Assembly (NCBI GenBank): GCA_035439505.1
Contig: DAORKJ010000007.1
Location: forward strand, 1-64,000
Source of the DNA: UBA7236 sp035439505
GTDB lineage: Bacteria; Bacteroidota; Bacteroidia; Chitinophagales; BACL12
DNA length: 64,000 nucleotides
Direction: 5' to 3'
Of this stretch, positions 18,613 to 27,077 are shown in pieces. Position numbers and translations under genes: made by a program. A model generated the notes under the pieces. That model saw nothing but the letters and a program-made list of their open reading frames with translations. It had not been told where the DNA came from and made no database searches. Position 1 is the stretch's first letter, and each line of letters opens with the position of its first letter.

Positions 18613-18786
18613 ATGGAAAACAACGAAAAACAAAAGTACGAGATCAAATTGAACAAAAAATGGTTCTTAGCCGGACTTGCAGCTACTGCGGTGTGCATTT
18701 GGATGGTGATTTTTATGAGTCAGTTTTTCTGGATTGCACTTCCATTTGTGTTTACTTTCCTCGCTTTGTCTATTGACGCGTTATAA
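18613..18786 (+). CDS. 57-residue two-helix membrane protein
   Basis: The frame from ATG 18613 to TAA 18786 encodes 57 residues. It has a charged cytoplasmic head (MENNEKQKYEIKLNKK), a first helix (WFLAGLAATAVCIWMVIFM) and a second helix (FFWIALPFVFTFLALSI), ending DAL. The gene has a good promoter upstream and its own 12-bp-stem terminator at 18806, so it is a complete small transcription unit and not a fragment. A longer frame that overlaps it (18465-18776) has no such support. The family and role are unknown. Small hairpin membrane proteins often modulate larger complexes. Confidence 0.75.
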   Translation: MENNEKQKYEIKLNKKWFLAGLAATAVCIWMVIFMSQFFWIALPFVFTFLALSIDAL

Positions 18787-18805
18787 TAAACGACAATAAT
18801 ATTAC

Positions 18806-18840
18806 AAGGGTGGTAACGGTTTGTTATCACCCTTTTTTTA
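18806..18840 (+). terminator. rho-independent terminator after 18786
   Basis: AAGGGTGGTAAC (18806-18817) pairs with GTTATCACCCTT (18823-18834) with one G-U pair and a 5-base loop, followed by a T-run. It lies 20 bases after the small gene and 10 bases before the next ATG. Confidence 0.85.
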
Positions 18841-18850
18841 TTTTTAGCCT

Positions 18851-20128
18851 ATGAAAAAACTATACCTCCTGATTGCCCTGGCTCTTTGTTCAAACATACT
18901 TTTGGCTCAGTCAAACCCTTCATGGTTTACTTACGATGGCACCCCTACAGCAGGACGTTTCGATGATATTTTTTTCATCAATGATTCTACCGGCTGGGCT
19001 GTTAGCTCTGATGGTGAAATATACAAAACTGTAAACGCGGGCAAAAATTGGGTATTAAAACTGGGGGAAAGCACCTACTTCCGTTCAGTTGAGTTTTTTG
19101 ATGAAAACGTTGGTTTTGCAGGCAGTTTATTCGGCGAATTATACAAAACCGTTGATGGTGGCGACTCTTGGGAAGACATTGGCGATTTGTTGCCGCATGT
19201 ATTCACCGGAATTTGCGGGTTGAGTGTTGCAGATGACACTACCATTTATGCCAGTGGTATTTGGAGTGGTCCTGCTTATATTTTTAAAAGTACAGACCGA
19301 GGTGAAACTTGGTCATACATGGATATGAGCAGTTTGGCTTATTCGATGGTGGATATCAAGTTTACTGACAATTTGCATGGTTTTGTAACCGGTCAAGCTG
19401 CTGATTTGGCTCAGGGAGGTATCATTCTTTATACGGAAAATGGTGGTGACAGCTGGACTACAAAAGTTACAACAGGTCATCCCAATGATTATGTATGGAA
19501 AATTCAATTATTAGATGGCGTGCATGCCTATGGTGCTATTGCCGATGTGACCGGTACATCAACAACCAGATTTTTAAAATCGTTGGATAATGGCAACAGT
19601 TGGGAAGTGAAATTAATTGATGAAGCATATGTGTATATCGAAATGATTGGTTTTGCAAACCCGGACACAGGTTGGACAGGTTCTTATGATATTTTAGAAA
19701 CAACAGATGGCGGTGAAACATGGCATAATACTGATTGGGGATATAATATCAATCGATTTTTTAAAGTAAATGATAATTTATCTTTTGCATCGGGCTCTAC
19801 CATTTATGTTTATGCTGATACAACTTATGTTCCGGTTGATACAACTACCGGCATTGAAGATTTTGTTCACAATCACAGTATCATCGATATTTCACCAAAT
19901 CCTGTTACAACATCTTTATCAGCAACTATTCAAATAGATGTTGTCACTTTTGCAGATATCTGCGTTTATGACATGAAAGGCATTAAGCAATTAACGTTAT
20001 ACCATGATAAAATTCAACCGGGTAAAACTACTTTCAAACAACAAATAAATTTACCGGCAGGACAATACGTATTATCCATTCATTCGAATGAAGGATTGCG
20101 ATGGAAAAAATTTATCGTGGTAAATTAA
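18851..20128 (+). CDS. YCF48/BNR propeller with T9SS domain
   Basis: The product has 425 residues with a signal peptide (MKKLYLLIALALCSNILLAQ). Blades carry the signatures NDSTGWAVSSDGEIYKT, NAGKNWVL, VDGGDSWEDI, STDRGETWSYM, TENGGDSWTTKV, LDNGNSWEVKL and TTDGGETWHNT, interleaved with [DN]xxxGFAG or GWTGS turns, as in YCF48-type propellers. The last 80 residues are a sorting domain (DISPNPVTTSLS, YDMKGIKQLTL, AGQYVLSIHS). Domain layout is like the 12913-14076 product. It converges with the symporter gene, with 25 bases between stops. Surface location is predicted; molecular function is unknown. Confidence 0.85.
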   Translation: MKKLYLLIALALCSNILLAQSNPSWFTYDGTPTAGRFDDIFFINDSTGWAVSSDGEIYKTVNAGKNWVLKLGESTYFRSVEFFDENVGFAGSLFGELYKTVDGGDSWEDIGDLLPHVFTGICGLSVADDTTIYASGIWSGPAYIFKSTDRGETWSYMDMSSLAYSMVDIKFTDNLHGFVTGQAADLAQGGIILYTENGGDSWTTKVTTGHPNDYVWKIQLLDGVHAYGAIADVTGTSTTRFLKSLDNGNSWEVKLIDEAYVYIEMIGFANPDTGWTGSYDILETTDGGETWHNTDWGYNINRFFKVNDNLSFASGSTIYVYADTTYVPVDTTTGIEDFVHNHSIIDISPNPVTTSLSATIQIDVVTFADICVYDMKGIKQLTLYHDKIQPGKTTFKQQINLPAGQYVLSIHSNEGLRWKKFIVVN

Positions 20129-20153
20129 TGGTTGAAAATGTATTTATTATACA

Positions 20154-21614
20154 TTAATCTTTGAAGAATTTCATAAAACGGCTGGCTAAACCGGAAGCAT
20201 AATTGGCAGGTGCTTTTTTATCTTCAATAAATCGTCCTGCATACATGGCAATAAATGAAATTATTGTTGCAGGAATAAATGCTTCAATTTGTATAGGATA
20301 AATATATTCAAAAATAACATACGTTATTAATCCGCTGAACATACTCAACATGGCACTTTGTGCATTTACATTTTTCCAATACAACCCTGCAGTCATAGGC
20401 GCTAGCAGCGATACCATACCAAATGTTGCACTCTCTCCTACCAATTCATAAATATTTTGTTTCGACATAGTCATTAAAAAACTGACAATGGCAATAGCAA
20501 TTACACTCAATCGCAATACTAATAAAAAGTGCTTATCAGTATATTCCGTTTTTTTAATGGTTTTATGAATTGGTTTAATAAAATTTTCAGCTAAAATACT
20601 GGCAGGTGCTAATAAAGAACCTGAGCAAGTACTTAATACTGCAGATAATAACGAACCAAAAAATAATATTTGAATCCACAATGGTGTATGTGCTAAAACA
20701 ATTCTTGGAATAACAGATTGTGTATCACTAAAATCTTCATTCGGATACATCACCTTTGCCGTTAATGCCAGAAATAATGGCAACATGGCAATTACTAAAT
20801 ACATGATTGCTCCCATATAGGTAGAATTAACTGCTGCTTTTTCACTGCGTGCAGAATTTGCGCGCTGAAATACATCCTGTGAAGGAATATATCCCAAACC
20901 AATTACCATCCATGCACCAATCCAATTGGTTATGTCTATTGGTTGCGAATCCGGTAAAAATTTAAAGGTATCTTCAGGTGCACTGGAAATAATATGACTA
21001 ACACCACCAGCCTGATTAGCAACAAAAATTACAACTATTACCAGACCTACAACAATTAAAATACTTTGCATGAAATCTGTTATAGATACCGCCCACATCC
21101 CACCTATCATAGTATACGCTGTAACAATAACCGCGCAAATGGTGATAGCATAAGGTAATGATAAACTAATGGAAGCGGCTGACAATACAACTTGTAAAAT
21201 AATTCCTAACGCCACAAACTGCGCGGCAATGTAGCCAAAGAATGTTAAGAGCATAAAAAAGCTGCTCACTAACTCAACATTTTGACCATACTTGATTTTA
21301 AATAAATCGCCAATAGTAAGCAGATTCATCCGGTATAGTGGTCTTACAAAAAAGAACCCAAAAAGCAATAAACATAAAGAAGCGCCAAACGGGTCTTCAA
21401 TTACATTTAACAACCCTCCTTCTAAAAATGCGCTGGATGCACCAAAAACGGTTTCACTTCCAAACCATAGTGCGAACAAAGCTGCAGCATTAAAAAACGG
21501 TGGAAGTCGGCGTCCTGCTTGTACAAAATCATTTGAACCCTTCACAAATTTGCTGGTGAAAACCCCGATGGCAATGGTTGCCACCATGTAAATAATCACG
21601 AAGGTTAGGAGCAT
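20154..21614 (-). CDS. sodium:solute symporter (SSS family)
   Basis: The frame is open to 21965, but everything before ATG 21614 is hydrophilic filler that overlaps the divergent peptidase gene, and the promoter sits at 21686-21656. The true product is 486 residues. It has about thirteen membrane segments starting MLLTFVIIYMVATIAIGVF, and the SSS-family signatures GRRLPPFFNAAALFALWFGS, GGMWAVSITDFMQSILIVVG, GLGYIPSQDVFQR and LLSAVLSTCSGSLLAPASIL. The protein should couple sodium entry to uptake of an organic solute at the inner membrane. The substrate cannot be told from sequence. It is divergent from the M1 aminopeptidase across 154 bases, which would fit peptide breakdown and uptake but proves nothing. 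Confidence 0.9.
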   Translation of the reverse strand: MLLTFVIIYMVATIAIGVFTSKFVKGSNDFVQAGRRLPPFFNAAALFALWFGSETVFGASSAFLEGGLLNVIEDPFGASLCLLLFGFFFVRPLYRMNLLTIGDLFKIKYGQNVELVSSFFMLLTFFGYIAAQFVALGIILQVVLSAASISLSLPYAITICAVIVTAYTMIGGMWAVSITDFMQSILIVVGLVIVVIFVANQAGGVSHIISSAPEDTFKFLPDSQPIDITNWIGAWMVIGLGYIPSQDVFQRANSARSEKAAVNSTYMGAIMYLVIAMLPLFLALTAKVMYPNEDFSDTQSVIPRIVLAHTPLWIQILFFGSLLSAVLSTCSGSLLAPASILAENFIKPIHKTIKKTEYTDKHFLLVLRLSVIAIAIVSFLMTMSKQNIYELVGESATFGMVSLLAPMTAGLYWKNVNAQSAMLSMFSGLITYVIFEYIYPIQIEAFIPATIISFIAMYAGRFIEDKKAPANYASGLASRFMKFFKD

Positions 21615-21655
21615 TTCTGTTTGTAGCGGTCGATAGGTGGTTAAAAATTTGAGGT

Positions 21656-21686
21656 CAAAAATAGAAATATTTGTTAATTCTCCAAG
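21656..21686 (-). promoter_or_regulatory. promoter for the symporter gene
   Basis: Leftward CTTG (21686-21683), 19 bases, TATTTTTG (21663-21656). The -7 element is exact. It places transcription start upstream of ATG 21614 and rules out the longer N-terminus. Confidence 0.55.
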
Positions 21687-21719
21687 ATTTTTTTGTGTTT
21701 GAGGTGTTGACAATCTAAG

Positions 21720-21751
21720 GTTGTCATGCAACTTATGTTTAACTAAATTTG
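21720..21751 (+). promoter_or_regulatory. promoter for the M1 peptidase gene
   Basis: GTTG (21720-21723), 20 bases, TAAATTTG (21744-21751). The -7 element is exact. ATG 21769 follows 17 bases later, so the TTG at 21721 cannot be the start codon. Confidence 0.55.
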
Positions 21752-21768
21752 CTGCGCAAAGCAATTTT

Positions 21769-23661
21769 ATGTTAAAACTATTTACCGCGTGCTTATCATT
21801 AGCCATCCTCATTACCTCATGTAAATCGTCAGATAAGCCAACAACAGAAGCTCCAACAACTAAAAAAGAAGAAGTTATGCATATAGTAGACCCACATTCA
21901 TTTGCCAAAACCAACGATGCTGTAGTTAAACATCTCAGCTGGAAAGCAAATGTAAATTTTGCCACAAAAACTATTCAGGCAGAGGCAGTTTGGACTATTG
22001 AAAACAAAACCAATACCGATAAGGTAATTTTTGATACGCGTGATTTAACCATTCATCAGGTAACGGTAAATGGCGGACAAACTGCCACTTATCATTTAGC
22101 AGATACGGTAAGCGGGCAATCGTTTATGGGCCAGGCATTAACAATTGATATTGATTCAACGGTTAAAACTGTTACCATTAATTATACCACCTCACCTGGA
22201 GCTGCAGCATTACAATGGTTGAATGCACAACAAACTAAAGATAAAAAACATCCATTTTTATTTACCCAATCGCAGGCGATTTTATGCAGAACCTGGATAC
22301 CAACACAAGATGGTCCGGGAACAAGGTTTACATTTGATGCTACTGTGCAGGTGCCTGTTGGTATGATGGCATTAATGAGTGCTGAAAATCCTCAGCAAAC
22401 TGCTTCAGATGGTGTGTATCATTTCAAAATGGAGCAACCAATTCCGTCTTATTTAATGAGTTTAGCCGTTGGCGATTTAGGTTTCCAATCTGTAGGTACC
22501 GAAACAGGTGTATATGCAGAAAAATCATTTGTTGCTGCTTGCGCTGAAGAGCTGAGCGATATGCAAACCATGTTAGAAAAAGCTGAACAACTTTACGGTA
22601 AATATCAGTGGGGGCGTTATGATGTAATTGTATTACCTCCAAGTTTCCCATTTGGTGGTATGGAAAATCCAAGAATTACTTTTGCAACACCAACCATTAT
22701 TGCCGGTGATAAAAGTTTAGTTGCCCTGGTAGCACATGAATTAGCACATAGCTGGAGCGGAAATTTAGTAACTAATGCAACCTGGAATGATTTCTGGTTA
22801 AATGAAGGTTTTACCGTATATTTTGAAAATAGAATCATGGAAGCTGTTTATGGAAAAGATTATGCGGACATGTTACAAGTATTAGAATATGATGGTTTGG
22901 TAGAAACAGTTAAAGATTTTGGTGAAACCAATCCTGACACACATTTAAAATTAAAGTTAGAAGGTCGTGACCCTGATGAAGGTGTTAGCGACATTGCTTA
23001 TAACAAAGGTGCCTTCTTTTTGCGATTATTGGAAAGTAAAGTAGGTCGCGCAAAATGGGATGCGTTTATTAATGCTTATTTTACCAGTAATGCATTTAAA
23101 GTAATGACAACCGAAGCATTTGTTGAATACTTAAATGCTAACTTAATTGAACCCAACAAAGCAGCGTATGCAGATGTAGATATTAATGTTTGGATTTATG
23201 GTCCGGGTATTCCGGCAAACATTACCAAACCGATTTCTGTGCGTTTTGATTTAGTTGATGCTCAGGTGAAAAAATTTAATGAAGGAGCCGCAGCAAATAC
23301 ATTAGTTACTACCAATTGGACAACGCATGAATGGTTGAGATTTATTTATCAATTACCTGATAATACTTCATTAGAAAAAATGGGGGCTTTGGACAAACAA
23401 TTTAAATTTACAGGAACAGGAAATTGCGAAATTGCTGATGCCTGGTATGAATTATCCATCAAAGCAAAATATACGACAGCTTATGCAGAAATGGATGAAT
23501 TTTTAAATAGTGTTGGAAGAAGGAAATTTTTAATGCCATTGTACAAAGCGATGATAAATACAGGACAAGGGGAATTGGCAAAAAGTATTTATGCTAAAGC
23601 CAGACCAGGTTATCATTATGTTGCACAAAATTCATTAGACGAACTAGTTGGCACTAAATAA
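21769..23661 (+). CDS. M1 family aminopeptidase lipoprotein (LTA4H-like)
   Basis: The 630-residue product begins with a lipoprotein signal (MLKLFTACLSLAILITSC, lipobox ITSC). It carries the M1 hallmarks: the exopeptidase motif as GGMENP, the zinc motif HELAH in VALVAHELAHSWSG, the third zinc ligand Glu in WLNEGFTVYFENR, and a downstream Tyr-containing stretch SDIAYNKGAFFLRLLE. The C-terminal 130 residues (KFLMPLYKAMINTGQ, IYAKARPGYHYVAQ) match the helical domain of leukotriene A4 hydrolase/aminopeptidase B relatives. It should remove N-terminal residues from peptides in the periplasm or at the outer membrane. The sulfotransferase gene follows 17 bases later, so the two may be co-transcribed. 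Confidence 0.93.
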   Translation: MLKLFTACLSLAILITSCKSSDKPTTEAPTTKKEEVMHIVDPHSFAKTNDAVVKHLSWKANVNFATKTIQAEAVWTIENKTNTDKVIFDTRDLTIHQVTVNGGQTATYHLADTVSGQSFMGQALTIDIDSTVKTVTINYTTSPGAAALQWLNAQQTKDKKHPFLFTQSQAILCRTWIPTQDGPGTRFTFDATVQVPVGMMALMSAENPQQTASDGVYHFKMEQPIPSYLMSLAVGDLGFQSVGTETGVYAEKSFVAACAEELSDMQTMLEKAEQLYGKYQWGRYDVIVLPPSFPFGGMENPRITFATPTIIAGDKSLVALVAHELAHSWSGNLVTNATWNDFWLNEGFTVYFENRIMEAVYGKDYADMLQVLEYDGLVETVKDFGETNPDTHLKLKLEGRDPDEGVSDIAYNKGAFFLRLLESKVGRAKWDAFINAYFTSNAFKVMTTEAFVEYLNANLIEPNKAAYADVDINVWIYGPGIPANITKPISVRFDLVDAQVKKFNEGAAANTLVTTNWTTHEWLRFIYQLPDNTSLEKMGALDKQFKFTGTGNCEIADAWYELSIKAKYTTAYAEMDEFLNSVGRRKFLMPLYKAMINTGQGELAKSIYAKARPGYHYVAQNSLDELVGTK

Positions 23662-23678
23662 TTAATTTTACACAAGAA

Positions 23679-24701
23679 ATGAGTGCAGCAGTGTCAGAAA
23701 AAGTAATTTTTATAGTTGGTAATTCGCGCAGTGGAACTACCATGATGCGTAGGGTTTTGGGCAATCATCCATATATTTATATGTTGGAAGAATTGCATTT
23801 TTTCGAACAATTGTGGAGCACTGAAGACAAAACCAATGCCATCAGTAAAGAAAGTGCTATAACCCTAGCATCCAAATTATTGTTTATTCAGCGCGATGGT
23901 TATTTATCGCAAATGAATGCGAATAAACATGCTGTTGATGCAAAAAAAATCGTCGATACAATCACCGAACCAATTTATCCTCATGCTGTATTAAATGGTT
24001 TCTTATTTTTCGAAACCCAACAACACGGCAAATCCATACCATGCGAAAAAACGCCTCAAGATGTTTTTTACATTGCTGAAATTCTGGAATTATTTCCGGG
24101 AGCAAAAATCGTAAATATGGTTCGCGACCCACGTGGCGTAATGTTGAGCCAAAAACGTAAATGGCAACGCAGAAAAATGGGTGCAGGATTTATGACCAAA
24201 AAAGAACAACGTCGATTAAAAATTAATTATCACCCAATAACTATTTCTAAACTTTGGAATTCGAGTATTCGTGCAGCAGCAAGATTTAAAGACCATCCAA
24301 AAGTGCATAATATGATTTTTGAACGTATGGTTAATGATTCAGAGACTGAAATAAAAGCATTATGTCATTTTTTGGAAATCGATTTCACGCCTGATATGCT
24401 TATGATTCCGCAGGTTGGGTCGAGTAATGAAGCCGATAAACCTGATGCATTTGGTATTAAAACTGAACGCGCCGGAAATTGGGAAAAGGGTGGTCTCAAT
24501 AAAGGCGAAATTTATTTTTGTCAGCAAATTTGTGGCACCTACATGGAGCAATATGGTTATGAGGTGAAAAAAATTAGTGCCAATCCTTTAATAATAGCGT
24601 ATTATTATATTTCTTTTCCTGTAAAAATTGCGTTGGCATTATTGTTTAATTTGCACCGAATGAAAAATATCGGCGAAGCCATTAAACGTAGATTGAAATA
24701 A
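23679..24701 (+). CDS. sulfotransferase (Sulfotransfer_3-like)
   Basis: The 340-residue product has no signal peptide. It has the 5'-phosphosulfate loop FIVGNSRSGTTMMRRVL (residues about 11-27), the ELHFFEQ segment, the catalytic-region EKTP (123-126), and the 3'-phosphate motif VRDPRGVMLSQ (148-158). It should move sulfate from PAPS to a hydroxyl group, probably of a surface glycan or lipid. The C-terminus (PLIIAYYYISFPVKIALALLF) is hydrophobic and may dock on the inner membrane. It lies 17 bases after the M1 peptidase, likely in one transcript. A second sulfotransferase at 29391 and a glycosyltransferase at 27078 suggest local glycan modification. Confidence 0.85.
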   Translation: MSAAVSEKVIFIVGNSRSGTTMMRRVLGNHPYIYMLEELHFFEQLWSTEDKTNAISKESAITLASKLLFIQRDGYLSQMNANKHAVDAKKIVDTITEPIYPHAVLNGFLFFETQQHGKSIPCEKTPQDVFYIAEILELFPGAKIVNMVRDPRGVMLSQKRKWQRRKMGAGFMTKKEQRRLKINYHPITISKLWNSSIRAAARFKDHPKVHNMIFERMVNDSETEIKALCHFLEIDFTPDMLMIPQVGSSNEADKPDAFGIKTERAGNWEKGGLNKGEIYFCQQICGTYMEQYGYEVKKISANPLIIAYYYISFPVKIALALLFNLHRMKNIGEAIKRRLK

Positions 24702-24870
24702 GCCGTTTCTTTTTAATGTAATTTGATTCAGGAATTTCATCCTTACTAATAGTACAATTTATTTTCACTTTGCTAGTGACAATCGCCCCAAAATTATTTA
24801 CCACTTTTCACGAATTCATCGGGAACTAGCTCACTCCGGATATAGCGCCGAGGTAAGTCTTAGCAGTTAT

Positions 24871-24898
24871 AAAAAAAGCTGCCCTTTTGAGGCAGCTT
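24871..24898 (-). terminator. rho-independent terminator after 24920
   Basis: AAGCTGCC (24876-24883) pairs with GGCAGCTT (24891-24898), with a 7-base loop and seven T residues following on the minus strand. It ends the Calx-beta gene. Confidence 0.8.
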
Positions 24899-24919
24899 CT
24901 ATTTTAAGTTGTTTGATAA

Positions 24920-26818
24920 TTAATTATTTAAATAAACTTGTTTATCCAATGCCTTTCCGTTAATTACAACACGAGCAACATAAACACCTGTTGGCAGTGT
25001 ATTTAGTGTAAATGTATTTTCGGAAACAAGATTACTTGCATCAAATACAATTCGTCCTGTCGCATCTAATAACTGGAAACCAGCACCTTCAGCTAATGAA
25101 GCATTATCAAATTGCAACATGAGTTGATTATTGAATGTATATAATTGTGTTCCTGCATTACTAAATTCATTTATATCAATAAAGTCGTTATTTACAATTA
25201 CTAACGATAAAGCATCAGCTGTTTCGTCTAACGTACAACTTCCATCTATTGAGGTAATTTCTACAACTACGGTTTCGTCAGGTTCAATTTCGAGGTCAGG
25301 ATTGATTGTTATATCAAAAGTTTGTGTAGTTGCCCCGCCTTCAGTAAATGTTAAAACTGTTTCACTAAATGTAAAATCTTCGCCATTAGTTGCAGTAGAT
25401 GCTCCGGCGTTTACATTTAAAGTAACGGTGCAATCACTGGCTTCGTCCATTGTTACATTACCTGTGAAAGAAGTAGCAATTTCTTCTACCGTTGCTGCTA
25501 TTTCTGCAAGAGAAACCTCACCTACAACAGGTGCTACATCGTTATCTATAATAGAAACACTTGACTCCGTTATTAAACCAATAGCACATGTTCCGGTAAC
25601 GCCGGTAATTTCGAATATGATATCTTCTGTACTTTCAACTTCTGCATCATCTATTATTGTATAATCAAATGATTGAGTTAATGCACCTCCATCGACAAAA
25701 GTTACACTACCTGTAGTATAGGTAAAGTCTGAACCTTCTGTAGCGGTTGTTCCACCGGCATTTAAAGCGTAGTCAACAACACAATCAGATGTTTCTGAAA
25801 TATTGATTGCAACAGAACCTGAACCTCCTGATTCTGACATTGCAACTGCAGTACCATCCATATTAACCAAAGCAGGTAACGGCACTTCATTATCATCAAT
25901 AACAATTGCGTATTGAGAAGAAGCCCCAATTTCACATCCAACAGGGTTATTAATATCAATCACAATTGATTCTGGTCCTTCAAGATCTAAATCATCGGTA
26001 AGAGTTATATCAAAACTCAATGTGGTAACACCACCTGCAAATGTCGCTACAGTTGGGTCAGACATGGTAAAATCAACACCATTTGTGGCAGTTGTTAGTG
26101 CATCATTCACGTCTAAATCAACACTACAATCTCCTGGCATATCTAATACCACGGTAACTGAAGTGGTAGTAGCTGTTTCATCAACAATAATTGCATCACC
26201 ATCAAAGTTTGCAACCGGAAGTGGTGTAGCAGTTGCACCGGCTATAATTGGCGTATTTGCTTCATCATCATAAGCCCAGTCGCGAACTGTCAATGTAACA
26301 GGCCCAACTGTGCAATTAACGCGTATCCAACCATAGTGGAGTTCGCCACCAATATCAAATTTAAAGCCGAGGTAATGATCTTCTGCATCGCCAAATTGGC
26401 CATAAGTAATTCCGGAATAAATAGAAGCCATAAACACCTGATTATAAAGACCTTCCACAAAAGAAGCATCAGGTCCTATTAATGCGCCGGAACCCAATGC
26501 GCTGCCATAAGGTAAAATAGCACCGCTATATCCAATAAACATATTGGTAGCATTACCATAGGTCAAAAAGCTAATTGAACCAAAGGCGCGAATAAATGTC
26601 CAATCACCACTATTGCCTGATGAAAGTCCAAAAGCAAAATCAATAACTCCGTCACCATCAAATTCAGCAGTGGTAAAATCACCTAATTCCAGCGTAACGT
26701 CAGGAATATCTACATATACAATATCAGCATTAGCATCAGGTATAGCTGCAACCATAGCCGCAGCCATGGCAGAATAAGCGAGGAGCCTTTCATTTTTGTT
26801 AAGTACAGTTTTTTTCAT
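24920..26818 (-). CDS. Calx-beta repeat T9SS cargo protein
   Basis: The product has 632 residues. A long N-region signal (MKKTVLNKNERLLAYSAMAA, then AMVAAIPDANA) is followed by an N-terminal domain (about 32-195) ending in HYGWIRVNCT, resembling the truncated gene at 1-515. Then come three Calx-beta-like domains (about 200-305, 310-420, 425-545). Each contains a G[VE]DFT strand, TLSFDITL / TQSFDYTI / TQTFDITI, and an acidic loop ending IDINNP / FEITGV / VEITSI. A type A sorting domain closes the protein (TGVYVARVVINGKALDKQVY). Calx-beta repeats bind calcium in other secreted adhesins, and the acidic loops here are compatible with that. The gene is monocistronic with its own terminator. Confidence 0.87.
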   Translation of the reverse strand: MKKTVLNKNERLLAYSAMAAAMVAAIPDANADIVYVDIPDVTLELGDFTTAEFDGDGVIDFAFGLSSGNSGDWTFIRAFGSISFLTYGNATNMFIGYSGAILPYGSALGSGALIGPDASFVEGLYNQVFMASIYSGITYGQFGDAEDHYLGFKFDIGGELHYGWIRVNCTVGPVTLTVRDWAYDDEANTPIIAGATATPLPVANFDGDAIIVDETATTTSVTVVLDMPGDCSVDLDVNDALTTATNGVDFTMSDPTVATFAGGVTTLSFDITLTDDLDLEGPESIVIDINNPVGCEIGASSQYAIVIDDNEVPLPALVNMDGTAVAMSESGGSGSVAINISETSDCVVDYALNAGGTTATEGSDFTYTTGSVTFVDGGALTQSFDYTIIDDAEVESTEDIIFEITGVTGTCAIGLITESSVSIIDNDVAPVVGEVSLAEIAATVEEIATSFTGNVTMDEASDCTVTLNVNAGASTATNGEDFTFSETVLTFTEGGATTQTFDITINPDLEIEPDETVVVEITSIDGSCTLDETADALSLVIVNNDFIDINEFSNAGTQLYTFNNQLMLQFDNASLAEGAGFQLLDATGRIVFDASNLVSENTFTLNTLPTGVYVARVVINGKALDKQVYLNN

Positions 26819-27077
26819 AGTATTTTTTTTGTGAAAATATTAAAAAGTTTGAGAAATGGTTATGTTTTAACTTGTTTATTGGGGTAAAGATGACTTTAGC
26901 ATGGCAAAAATGGCATTTTTGGTGAAAAAAACCAATTTTTTATTAAAATTTACAATTCTGGAAGTAAAACCAATGGAAATAGCCCTAAAATAGACGGTTT
27001 ATACACACTTTTGACATGTGTTAATATCGAATAACGCGTTAATTTTGGACGGATTTTAACACCTCAATACAAGACCA

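Noticed and set aside
18465..18776. 103-codon frame over the small membrane gene
   Set aside because: It overlaps the promoter and frame of the 57-residue protein at 18613-18786 in another phase and shows no coherent protein features.
21615..21965. 117-residue N-terminal extension of the symporter
   Set aside because: It overlaps the divergent peptidase gene and lies upstream of the promoter at 21656-21686. SSS proteins start near the first membrane helix.
25131..25664. 177-codon rightward frame
   Set aside because: It is the antisense of Calx-beta repeats. Its Ser/Val/Thr-rich text comes from the repeat composition.
27010..27047. Sigma-70-like TTGACA at 27011-27016 as -35 for the glycosyltransferase
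   Set aside because: The spacing to TAATTTTG is 23 bases from the end of TTGACA, too long for either the sigma-70 or Bacteroidota pattern, so only the -7 box is mentioned.
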